NCBI GenBank assembly: GCA_910580015.1
Contig: CAJTVT010000001.1
Location: 124,001 to 188,000 of the forward strand
Reading direction: 5' to 3'
Length of the DNA: 64,000 nt
Origin: an uncultured Lachnospiraceae bacterium
Lineage (GTDB): Bacteria > Bacillota > Clostridia > Lachnospirales > Lachnospiraceae
Part shown: piece after piece, positions 57,444 through 64,000 of the stretch
How positions within the stretch are numbered: position 1 is the first letter of the stretch
Layout of the letters: every line of letters begins with the position of its first letter
Notes under the pieces: model-generated
The model's database searches: none
The model's input: the letters and a program-made list of their open reading frames with translations, nothing else
Told to the model about the DNA's origin: nothing
Position numbers and translations under genes: made by a program

Positions 57444-57591
57444 AATTCCTCTCCTTTCTGATTCTACTGTTACTTTATCACAGAAATTATTAATAAATCA
57501 TTAAATATTATTTCAACAAAACAAAGTATTCTGCAAAGCTGGATTGTCCGCCACATAGCGGCATAGTTCCTACGCACGGGGCTGCGCATAA

Positions 57592-57626
57592 AAATAGCGC
57601 CCCACCTGTAATGTGCGACGCTATTT
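57592..57626 (-). terminator. Intrinsic terminator of the interrupted SpoIID-like gene
   Basis: AAATAGCG pairs with CGCTATTT, with extra pairing inside (GCGC region with GTGCG), followed on the minus strand by TTTTTA. It lies 17 bases past the stop of the C-terminal fragment. The rest of 57444-57591 holds small GC hairpins but no gene. Confidence 0.8.
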
Positions 57627-57642
57627 CTTATTCTATGGTCTG

Positions 57643-58236
57643 CTAATTCAATTCTGCAATTCTGGTGACACCTACATAAATCTCCGAAATCTTATACCAG
57701 GTAGCGTAATCCACAACTCCGGTCTGTGGCAATCCAAATACGGATTGAAACCGTTTCACTGCCTGTTGTGTAGCTGGCCCAAAGGAACCATCTGCGGTAA
57801 TCCTTGGAATGGATGTATATACTTGTGCGATGCGGTTTAGCTGCTCCTGCATCTGACGCACCTTGCTACCACTGGAACCAATATCCAAATTCTCCCTGGG
57901 CCAAGAAGCTGGAATCCCTGAAATTTCCTCCGCCTCATTAATGTACATATCGCTGCCATAATAATAACGGATAATCTCAATTGCTGAATAATTTTGATCT
58001 CCTAGATATTTAGAACCCCACTGACTCATCCAATTTGGACAACTCACTCTCTGACCATCACAATATTGTGTTAAAATAGGCTGCCTCACATTTGGTCTGG
58101 AAAGGAAATTTCCAAACATTTCATCTACCACTCTGGAGATGCTTTCGAAATAATTTCTGCCGTAAACCCATTTATGGTCATATGCTGTGGAGGAGGTAAT
58201 TGTAAAATCATAACCTTTGTTGCGATACCACTCCGT
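57643..58236 (-). pseudogene. SpoIID-like, peptidoglycan-binding protein: C-terminal part, cut off by an inserted element
   Basis: The reading frame runs from the att core at 58236 to the stop at 57643. The first in-frame start (GTG, 58131) lacks a clear RBS, so the fragment is probably silent while the element is present. It encodes the second half of a SpoIID/LytB-like domain (YDFTITSSTAYDHKWVYG, then RPNVRQPILTQYCDG and QWGSKYLGDQNYSAIEIIRYYYG), followed by a peptidoglycan-binding domain (GSSGSKVRQMQEQLNRIAQ, DGSFGPATQQAVKRFQ). The N-terminal part is at 61249-61935, and the two join exactly at ...VYTEW/YRNKGY when the element is removed. Confidence 0.85.
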
Positions 58237-59941
58237 TTCGGCTCATTCGGGACTTGGGCAGAAATTCTTCCAGACTGATTCTAAAATGGATCGTTACCTG
58301 CTCTCTGGTGATATCAATACGCTCTATCAATTTGTTTACCAGAACACGCTTTGAGGATGTATCGGCATTTAAAAACATTTTCCGCCATGTGGGTATTTTC
58401 TTGCTGATATCTTTCCAATCCTTTACGGTGACAGCAGTATTTTGTAAGATAACTTCTTTTTCCTGTATAACTTCTATTTGCTTGTTCTCCTGCTCTGTCT
58501 TCTTATCAATGAGATGACATAGTTTTTCTAAAGATAATGCATATTCCCCTGTCATTGCCTCTGGGATATGTTCTTCCATGATATTAATCTCACGTCGGAT
58601 TTTTTCCAGTTCTTTCTTTGCCATGGCTAAATCCTTCTCTTTTCTCTTTCTTTCCATGCTGTCATTCTCTGCAATCTGTTCAAAGATGTTATCGTTTTCT
58701 TGTAATTTACCAATATATTCTGCCAAAGCTTCGTATACAATCGATTCAATCCTATCTGCTTTGTATTGCTTTGTTTTATCGTGAGGTACGCCCTGCCACC
58801 CATTCTGACATTTGTAAATCGCTGTCCTGCTCATCTTGCGCTCTCCGGTTCCCTTGATTGTCCAGTAGTTATATTTACTGCCATTGACCATTTTGCATCC
58901 GCAATACCCACAATGCAGGACGTCCACCAGAGACAGCATACCATCATTGCGTCCCATCACTGTTACATCTTTATTTTTCAGTGACTTCGTATATTTACTG
59001 CTTCGCATTTCCCGTTTCCGCTGTACTTTCTGCCATGTGTCCTCGTCAATTATGACAAGATTGGGATTTGCCTTCTGTGAAAGAACCCATTCTTCCCTGT
59101 CCAGGCTGCGATGTCTGCCATTTAGACTTTCCCTGCGGTTGTAAGCGGTATAACCTGCATAAATTGGATTTGTCAAAATACTGGTAATCGTCCCACTTTT
59201 CCAAACGTCATTGGGAGCAAGGTTTTGATACTGCTCTTCTGTGTTCAGGATGTTTGCAATTTTGGTGGAACCATATTCTTTATGCAAAGACAATTTATAG
59301 ATATATTTCACAACCTCTGCCTGTTTTGGCTGGATAACTAAATGCTTCAAGGCTCGTCCATGCTTGCTAATTTCACCAGAATGCTCTAACACATATCCAT
59401 AGGGGGCTTTTCCTCCCATAAATTTTCCTGACTGGACTAATTTCTTGGCGGTATCTTTGACACGCATTCCGGTGTCTGCGCTGCTTTTTTGGGCGTTTCC
59501 ATATCGCAATGCTAACATCATCTGCCCCATAATATCATAATTTTCCGGAGAAATACATCCGTCTTTTACGGTATAGATATCTACACCAAGTTTTTTTAAA
59601 GACATAATATATCCACCAACTTCCCACATCCTGCGCCCGATTCGATCATCTTTGTATACAACCAGAATATCATACTCCCGATTCAACGCATCTTTATAAG
59701 CTTCCTGTAATATCTCCCTGTCTGCAACTGCGTTTTTATATCCGCTGTTACTGCCTTCAAAATATTCTTTTTCATCTAATATCCAGTTAGAATAGCTTTT
59801 CACATATTCTAAGATAATCTGTCTCTGTATCTTCAAATCCCCATCTGATTCTAACTGCTGGTCAGAGCTGACACGCAATAACATCCTGACACGCTTCTTA
59901 TATATCTGGCTGTCTGAAATTAAATTCTTATTTCCGTTCAT
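58208..59941 (-). CDS. Large serine recombinase
   Basis: A 577-residue site-specific recombinase. The N-terminal resolvase domain has the catalytic Ser in LRVSSDQQ (residue 25) and YKDDRIGRRMWEVGGY. The recombinase domain follows (GGKAPYGYVLEHSG, then ILTNPIYAGYTAYNRR), a zinc ribbon (CGYCGCKM...YKCQN, about 350-395), and a coiled coil (about 430-510). It should integrate and excise the element through the 11-bp core. The last roughly nine residues (GVVSQQRL) are encoded by host-gene sequence beyond the left junction, so the C-terminus changes on excision. The ATG overlaps the small ORF by 4 bases. Confidence 0.94.
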   Translation of the reverse strand: MNGNKNLISDSQIYKKRVRMLLRVSSDQQLESDGDLKIQRQIILEYVKSYSNWILDEKEYFEGSNSGYKNAVADREILQEAYKDALNREYDILVVYKDDRIGRRMWEVGGYIMSLKKLGVDIYTVKDGCISPENYDIMGQMMLALRYGNAQKSSADTGMRVKDTAKKLVQSGKFMGGKAPYGYVLEHSGEISKHGRALKHLVIQPKQAEVVKYIYKLSLHKEYGSTKIANILNTEEQYQNLAPNDVWKSGTITSILTNPIYAGYTAYNRRESLNGRHRSLDREEWVLSQKANPNLVIIDEDTWQKVQRKREMRSSKYTKSLKNKDVTVMGRNDGMLSLVDVLHCGYCGCKMVNGSKYNYWTIKGTGERKMSRTAIYKCQNGWQGVPHDKTKQYKADRIESIVYEALAEYIGKLQENDNIFEQIAENDSMERKRKEKDLAMAKKELEKIRREINIMEEHIPEAMTGEYALSLEKLCHLIDKKTEQENKQIEVIQEKEVILQNTAVTVKDWKDISKKIPTWRKMFLNADTSSKRVLVNKLIERIDITREQVTIHFRISLEEFLPKSRMSRNGVVSQQRL

Positions 59942-60135
59942 GTTTCACCTCCCCTTTTGTACAATTTCTGAATCGTGACAGAATTTTTCATAAAATGTTC
60001 CTGAAGAATACCAGAAAGAATTTCTTTCGCTTCTCTTTTTATCTCTTCTTCATGTTCCGAATTTCTCGGAAATTTTAATATCACCTGCATCCCATTTTTT
60101 TTGCGTTCCAAATAATTAAAGTCCTCTTGTTTCAT
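59938..60135 (-). CDS. Small unknown protein upstream of the recombinase
   Basis: A 65-residue basic protein (start MKQEDFNYLERKKNG, GGGGAAG 5 bases upstream). The frame is open up to 60252, so a longer 104-residue version is possible, but that start has only a weak RBS. It is mostly helical (EHEEEIKREAKEILSGILQEHF). Small ORFs here in serine-recombinase elements often act as directionality factors or regulators; no motif proves this. It overlaps the recombinase start by 4 bases, so the two are coupled. Confidence 0.6.
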   Translation of the reverse strand: MKQEDFNYLERKKNGMQVILKFPRNSEHEEEIKREAKEILSGILQEHFMKNSVTIQKLYKRGGET

Positions 60136-60251
60136 GAAACTTCCCCTGTCAATGTTACTTAATCCTATTTCTATTTCGTAACGGCTTGTCGTATTCGGAG
60201 ACTGCGCATAAAAATGACAATGAAAAACATCCTGAAACATTCTACTTTTCA

Positions 60252-60280
60252 TTGCCTATATCACAATTTAAATGTATAAT
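60252..60280 (+). promoter_or_regulatory. Promoter of the MNT/HEPN pair
   Basis: TTGCCT, a 17-base spacer and a perfect TATAAT, about 260 bases before the antitoxin gene. The MITE at 60357-60519 lies in the resulting leader. Confidence 0.6.
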
Positions 60281-60356
60281 AAAGCAAAAGACAGTGAACA
60301 AATGACATATGAAATTGAATCCGTAAATGTAGAGACTCACTGGAAATAAATGTACT

Positions 60357-60519
60357 ATGTATTCTCGGATTCTCTTTGCGCCTGATTTTGCGAAAAGATT
60401 TTTTGTCAGATGTGCACAAATTCAGGAGGCGTACCTGGATGGTACGTTGATTAAATTTGTGTGCATTTGGCGGAAAATCAGCCGTAAAAGCAGGTATAAG
60501 AGAGATTCCGAGAGTACAT
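60357..60519. repeat. 163-bp MITE-like element, family 1, copy B
   Basis: Same length and same ends as copy A at 586-748 (starts ATGTATTCTCGG, ends GAGAGTACAT). It is flanked by a different 4-bp direct repeat, TACT (60353-60356 and 60520-60523), so it is an independent insertion. It separates the promoter from the ribosome-binding site of the toxin-antitoxin pair and would form a large hairpin in their leader. Confidence 0.8.
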
Positions 60520-60541
60520 TACTCTTAAAGGAGGTCATAAT

Positions 60542-60838
60542 ATGCCTTACACAATCGATGAAATCAAAACAAAAGCTATACCAATTGCAATTTATTATGG
60601 TGTAGATTCTCTCAGTCTTTTCGGTTCCTATGCAAGAGGAGAAGCTGACGAAAAAAGCGACTTAGATTTTCTAATTCAAAAAGGAAATATGAAAGGTCTG
60701 CTTTCTTATTGTGGTATGGTTGCAGATTTGGAGGATATTTTTCATTGTCATGTCGATTTAGTGATGAAAAATGCCATCAAGGATGAAAAATTTCTTGAAG
60801 CAATTGGCAGAGATGAGGTAACTCTTTATGAGAGGTAA
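60542..60838 (+). CDS. mntA: MNT-type nucleotidyltransferase antitoxin
   Basis: A 98-residue minimal nucleotidyltransferase. The active site GSYARGEADEKSDLDFL (GSx10DxD) is intact, around residues 29-45, with a third Asp in HCHVDLV. In characterised MntA/HepT pairs, MntA adds AMP to a tyrosine of HepT and so neutralises it. AAAGGAGG lies 8 bases upstream. It overlaps the HEPN gene by 11 bases, so the two are co-translated. Confidence 0.92.
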   Translation: MPYTIDEIKTKAIPIAIYYGVDSLSLFGSYARGEADEKSDLDFLIQKGNMKGLLSYCGMVADLEDIFHCHVDLVMKNAIKDEKFLEAIGRDEVTLYER

Positions 60839-61184
60839 AAAATCAGAACAGATGATACTACAAAAGATGATTCGATATTGCAATGAGATAGAACTGATTT
60901 TGGAAAAACACCATTTTAACCGGAAAGATTTTGAGAATGATATGGAATTTCAATTTGCATGTGGAATGTGCATTATCCAAATAGGAGAACTTGTCACAAA
61001 GTTAAATGAAGATTTTTTAAAAATGTATCTTGACATTCCTTGGAGACAAATAAAAGGAATGCGCAACATTTACGCACACGATTATGACATCATTGATAAT
61101 GATATGATATGGGAATCTATCACGGAAGAAATCCCGGAACTAAAAGAAAAATTGCAATTTATCTTGCACAATGGGGAATCATAA
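60828..61184 (+). CDS. hepT: HEPN-type RNase toxin
   Basis: A 118-residue HEPN (DUF86, HepT) protein. The catalytic Rx4HxY motif is RNIYAHDY (about 83-90), with all three residues kept, so an active toxin with a modifiable Tyr is expected. GAGG lies 10 bases upstream, inside the end of mntA. Together with MNT it may stabilise the 3-kb element by post-segregational killing or act as a defence module. Confidence 0.92.
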   Translation: MRGKKSEQMILQKMIRYCNEIELILEKHHFNRKDFENDMEFQFACGMCIIQIGELVTKLNEDFLKMYLDIPWRQIKGMRNIYAHDYDIIDNDMIWESITEEIPELKEKLQFILHNGES

Positions 61185-61248
61185 CGGAAATTACGCTCTG
61201 TCAGGAACTTTCTGTATCAACCGCTCTCCTGAATCAAACCATACGAAG

Positions 61249-61935
61249 TTACCACTCCGTATATACCCGGTTCAGCGTAAAAGACATGATCGCAAGAATA
61301 TTTGCTCGAATGGTGCTTTCTGGCCAGGTCGCGTAAATCTCACTGGATGCTACATTTTTGATGTAATCTTTGTATCTCACGTAATAATCATTTGCTGTGG
61401 AATCTCCAGGTGTGCCATCATGAACCACCACATATTCTGGCACTACCACCCTGCTTAATACGATTTCACCGCTCTCATCGATAGGCTTAATTTCTGCCTC
61501 TGCAATCTTGGGAGGAAAATTCCCAAACAATGTATTTGCTGGTATTACAATATTCTTATCTTCCTCTGATACCTCAGTTGGTTCCATCCGTACATTCTGC
61601 AAAGATAATTCCCCGGAAAATACATCCACCCCTTCAATGCTCACAGGACGATATCCCTCTGCTTCCACTTCTAGGGTATATTCTGCATAGGGCTGAGTCG
61701 TCTGTTCTGGCTCCATACTGTACTCCAGAGGTGGAGCCGCCAACGTCAATTCTTCTGATTGTCCATTGGCATTGGTGGAAACCTGCTCTAATGTATTTTC
61801 TGGATCTCCTGTGTAAGAGATCGTTACCCTTGCATTCTCCACTGGAATGAGTCCTATCGCAGAAGTCACCTGTATTTTAATCGTTCCATTATCCACATGA
61901 TTTACCTGTGCTGCCCGCAAATTCCGTTTCTGCAT
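61249..61935 (-). pseudogene. SpoIID-like, peptidoglycan-binding protein: N-terminal part, cut off by an inserted element
   Basis: A 228-codon fragment. The start MQKRNLRAAQV has AGAGG 5 bases upstream. It has no signal peptide. Residues about 15-125 form a carboxypeptidase-regulatory-like beta domain (VENARVTISYTGDP, then AEYTLEVEAEGYRPVSIEGVD). The first half of the SpoIID domain follows (YKDYIKNVASSEIYATWPE, then ANILAIMSFTLNRVYTEW). The TAA stop is created by element sequence right at the att core. A leaderless, spore-type protein suggests mother-cell synthesis. It may still be translated as a truncated product. Confidence 0.85.
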
Positions 61936-61959
61936 AAACACCTCTAATTTCTACACTTA

Positions 61960-62121
61960 TTAATAGTCTATGCTATAATCTTGGAAAGGTACGAAAATCC
62001 TTTGAAAAGTTCTCCCATCATCCTCTTCCACAAGAAGATTATCTTCCTTAACATCATTACCTTCTAGTACATAATCCTCTTCCTTAACATCATCATCTTC
62101 TTCCATACAATCTTCTTCCAT
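61960..62121 (-). CDS. Possible 53-residue acidic protein
   Basis: ATG at 62121 follows AGGAAGAGG by 5 bases. The product is very acidic (MEEDCMEEDDDVKEED), ending FQRIFVPFQDYSIDY. It lies 24 bases upstream of the SpoIID-like gene. Repeated EED codons arise from short direct repeats in the DNA (GGAAGA-GATTGTAT). A terminator hairpin just upstream argues for a separate promoter. Weak evidence; it could be non-coding. Confidence 0.4.
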   Translation of the reverse strand: MEEDCMEEDDDVKEEDYVLEGNDVKEDNLLVEEDDGRTFQRIFVPFQDYSIDY

Positions 62122-62152
62122 ACAATCCTCTTCCTTAACAAAGGAAAAGATA

Positions 62153-62183
62153 AGGGAGACAACTCCTATCAGAGTGTCTCCCT
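62153..62183 (-). terminator. Intrinsic terminator of the small membrane protein gene
   Basis: AGGGAGACA pairs with TGTCTCCCT around a 13-base loop, overlapping the stop codon of the 62169 gene. A short T-rich stretch follows on the minus strand. Confidence 0.75.
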
Positions 62184-62348
62184 TGTAATCTCTGGATTCA
62201 TACAGATGTATCTTTGATCCATCTGTAATTTTATGGCATAAAGTGCACCACTAATGCAAATCGCCAGCACTGCTATGGTAAAAACCACTAAATTACCTCT
62301 TTTTTTCGTATCGTTGATCCTTGCAAATTCATCTTTTTGTCTCATCAT
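62169..62348 (-). CDS. Small membrane protein of unknown function
   Basis: A 59-residue protein beginning MMRQKDEFARINDTKK. A basic N-terminus is followed by one membrane helix (about 20-38, LVVFTIAVLAICISGALYA) and a short polar tail, so it should be anchored with the tail outside. The RBS is weak (GAG at 8 bases; an in-frame GTG at 62357 is an alternative start). It has its own terminator. It could be a membrane adaptor or septum-linked peptide, but no family is recognised. Confidence 0.55.
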   Translation of the reverse strand: MMRQKDEFARINDTKKRGNLVVFTIAVLAICISGALYAIKLQMDQRYICMNPEITRETL

Positions 62349-62488
62349 AAATCTCACTCTTTCCTGTTTGATGATTATAGTCTACCACTCCATCGCCGAA
62401 AAATCTTTAATTTCATTCGATTACTTTCTTAAGAATTTATGAAACAAATAGAAACAATGGTGTTTTACAGGATCATGCTCGCTGATTC

Positions 62489-63553
62489 TTATTTCACTTC
62501 CCTCGTCCAGCCATATTTATCTTCCACATTTCCCCATTGGATCCCAGTCAGATAATCATATAATTTCTGGGTCAGTTCCCCAATTTTAAAATCATTTACC
62601 GTTACAATATCATCCTTGTACATAAACTCTCCCACTGGCGAGATTACTGCGGCTGTCCCTGTTCCAAATGCTTCTTCCAGACTTCCATCATGCCCTGCTT
62701 TCATCAAATCATCTACAGACAAATGCGTCTCATTTACCTTGTAGCCCCAGTCTTTTAAAATATGAATGATAGAATTCCTGGTAACACCTGGAAGAACGGT
62801 TCCCTCTGTAGGCGCTGTATAGATCTCCCCATTGATCTTAAACATAATATTCATGGTTCCTACTTCTTCCACATACTTTCTGTGAACACCATCTAACCAG
62901 AGTACCTGTGTACAACCCTTTTCTTCTGCACGAACTTGCCCCAAAATAGACGCCGCATAATTCCCGCCGCATTTGGTATCTCCAGTTCCGCCTTTTACTG
63001 CCCGCACAAGCTCATCTTCGACCAGAATTTTTACTGGATTAATCCCTTCGGGATAATAAGCGCCCACCGGACAACAAATTACCATAAATTTATAAGAAAT
63101 TGCCATGTGTACACCCAACGCAGACTCTGTGGCAAATACAAATGGTCGAATATAAAGGGAAGTTCCTGGCTCCGAAGGAATCCAATCTCGCTCGATCTTT
63201 ACCAGTTCTTCTATTGCCTGTATAAACATATCCTCTGGAACCCCTGGCATACACAACCTGGTATTGGAATCAATCATTCTTCTTGCATTCATTTCGGGGC
63301 GGAATAACAGGATTTTGTCCTCTCTTGTACGATATGCTTTCAATCCCTCAAATGTCTCCTGGGCATAATGCAGCGTTACGCATGATGGGCTAATTTCCAC
63401 TGGACCATAAGGCTCAATCCTGGCATCATGCCAACCCACACCTTTATCCCAATCCATAACAAACATATAATCTGTCATATACTTTCCAAATCCTAGATTG
63501 CTCTGATCCGGTTTTTCCTTCAATGTGTCACGTTTTACAAACTTGATATCCAT
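62489..63553 (-). CDS. ilvE: Branched-chain amino acid aminotransferase
   Basis: A 354-residue fold-type IV PLP aminotransferase, in the longer eukaryotic-like BCAT form. It converts branched 2-oxo acids to Leu, Ile and Val. The substrate-loop region appears as HYAQETFEGLKAYR and the PLP lysine as GTGDTKCGGNYAAS. EVGTMNIMFK and FGTGTAAVISPVG complete the cofactor site. GGAGGAG lies 7 bases upstream. No other ilv genes are adjacent. The 5' leader is about 120 bases with a GTTG..CAGGG...CCCTG..CAAC hairpin; I see no T-box. Confidence 0.95.
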   Translation of the reverse strand: MDIKFVKRDTLKEKPDQSNLGFGKYMTDYMFVMDWDKGVGWHDARIEPYGPVEISPSCVTLHYAQETFEGLKAYRTREDKILLFRPEMNARRMIDSNTRLCMPGVPEDMFIQAIEELVKIERDWIPSEPGTSLYIRPFVFATESALGVHMAISYKFMVICCPVGAYYPEGINPVKILVEDELVRAVKGGTGDTKCGGNYAASILGQVRAEEKGCTQVLWLDGVHRKYVEEVGTMNIMFKINGEIYTAPTEGTVLPGVTRNSIIHILKDWGYKVNETHLSVDDLMKAGHDGSLEEAFGTGTAAVISPVGEFMYKDDIVTVNDFKIGELTQKLYDYLTGIQWGNVEDKYGWTREVK

Positions 63554-63786
63554 AATAGCTCCTCCATCCTATTCTGTCTTTCCAAATTCCCTACGGGCCA
63601 TGTTGCAAGTTGAGCAGGGATATCTTTCCCTGACAACCTCAAAACCAGCGAACATTGTCCGATAATGTAACAATTATTATACTTTTTTAGGAAGCTGTCA
63701 AGATTATTCTCATGGCTTATACTATTTATAACTTTTTTTCATAATCTGGTAGGCAAATTCTATAAAATGATGTATACTTTTGTATG

Positions 63787-63858
63787 TATTACTTCGGCGG
63801 TTAAATATCAAAACTGCCGTATGAACAACAGCTTTGATATTTAACCACTGGAGTAATA
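63787..63858 (+). promoter_or_regulatory. Long hairpin in the leader of the flavin reductase gene
   Basis: GTTAAATATCAAA (63800-63812) pairs perfectly with TTTGATATTTAAC (63833-63845), extended by TATTACT with AGTAATA (63787-63793 and 63852-63858). It ends about 13 bases before the Shine-Dalgarno. The preceding sequence has a TATAAA box with a 17-base spacer from TTCATA. It may be an operator, a leader RNA structure or a transcript-stability element. The rest of 63554-63786 holds the ilvE promoter region and no gene. Confidence 0.55.
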
Positions 63859-63882
63859 ACAATTCAGCAAAGGAGAATTATT

Positions 63883-64000
63883 ATGCATCAATTTCAACCA
63901 TATCCCATGGATTTACTGGAACTCAACCCTTTCACTAAGATTTCCAAAGAATGGATGCTGGTTGCCGCGGGTAATCAGGAGAAGACCAATGCCATGACTG
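63883..64000 (+). CDS. Flavin reductase family protein, N-terminus only
   Basis: ATG at 63883 has AAAGGAG 8 bases upstream, and the frame is open for 39 codons to the window edge. The start MHQFQPYPMDLLELNPFTKI followed by KEWMLVAAGN matches the N-terminus of clostridial flavin reductase-like (FMN-binding split-barrel) proteins. Only the first tenth or so of the domain is visible, so the assignment rests on that short region. Confidence 0.65.
   Translation, partial: MHQFQPYPMDLLELNPFTKISKEWMLVAAGNQEKTNAMT

Larger units (their letters stand above)
58226..61260. mobile_element. 3.0-kb serine-recombinase element inserted in a SpoIID-like gene
   Basis: The element is bounded by the 11-bp direct repeat TACCACTCCGT (58226-58236 and 61250-61260); unit length is 3024 bp. 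It contains a large serine recombinase gene, a small partner ORF, an MNT/HEPN toxin-antitoxin pair with its own promoter, and one MITE. It carries no conjugation, phage or resistance genes. Removing one repeat unit rejoins the two halves of the host gene in frame. The recombinase gene runs out through the left junction, as often seen for this enzyme family. Confidence 0.88.

Noticed and set aside
58226..61260. Prophage or integrative conjugative element.
   Set aside because: Only 3.0 kb, with no phage structural, replication or conjugation genes.
63554..63700. T-box or other known riboswitch upstream of ilvE.
   Set aside because: Only a simple hairpin is seen; no T-box motif or recognisable aptamer core.

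Overview
The window reads as a chromosomal segment of a low-GC, spore-forming Clostridia bacterium, most likely a gut Lachnospiraceae. The reasons are the Firmicute-type Shine-Dalgarno sequences and sigma-A promoters, the clostridial synteny rel / MBL hydrolase / hemZ / hisS / aspS, an N-terminally lipidated sugar-binding protein, DUF368 and PadR/DUF1700 genes, and an interrupted SpoIID-like gene. Nearly all genes are on the minus strand. The plus strand holds two chemoreceptors, an alcohol dehydrogenase, a toxin-antitoxin pair, a tRNA-Pro and a partial flavin reductase gene.

Layout: (1) 1-2136, an unknown membrane-anchored protein (cut by the window edge), a 163-bp MITE and serS. (2) 2161-7398, a three-gene operon with its own consensus promoter: a beta-CASP-type metallo-beta-lactamase protein, a protein with a GrpE-like C-terminus, and a 944-residue Hsp70-like ATPase. 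(3) 7413-13048, a MacB-like exporter operon with two adaptor proteins, divergent from a chemoreceptor at 13246-14925. (4) 14995-19779, two aminotransferases, a DUF368 transporter, DUF1294 and glyA. (5) 19846-31192, a beta-galactan utilisation locus: LacI regulator, ABC importer, GH2 beta-galactosidase, an unknown 611-residue protein, a zinc ribbon and an intracellular GH53 galactanase. A second MITE family sits inside this locus. (6) 31204-36439, an L,D-transpeptidase, tRNA-Pro, a decayed region, a PAP2 phosphatase and an alcohol dehydrogenase. (7) 36497-43707, a seven-gene housekeeping operon (MBL hydrolase, hemZ, hisS, aspS, HAD phosphatase, luxS, mtnN). (8) 43856-49273, a second chemoreceptor, tandem terminators, rel and a HAD-like/GNAT fusion. 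(9) 49428-51920, a PadR/DUF1700/DUF4097/PspC envelope module. (10) 52145-57443, a histidine kinase, response regulator and FtsX-type ABC transporter. (11) 57643-61935, a SpoIID-like, peptidoglycan-binding protein gene split by a 3.0-kb serine-recombinase element. (12) 61960-64000, small genes, ilvE and the start of a flavin reductase gene.

Two things stand out. The 3.0-kb element at 58226-61260 carries only a large serine recombinase, one small ORF and an MNT/HEPN toxin-antitoxin pair. It is flanked by an 11-bp direct repeat, and removing it restores one uninterrupted reading frame. This is the same arrangement as sporulation 'skin' elements, though excision cannot be shown from sequence. The MBL / GrpE-like / Hsp70 operon looks like a dedicated chaperone-nuclease system that I cannot match to a described pathway. 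Two families of short palindromic mobile repeats are also present, each with two full-length copies.
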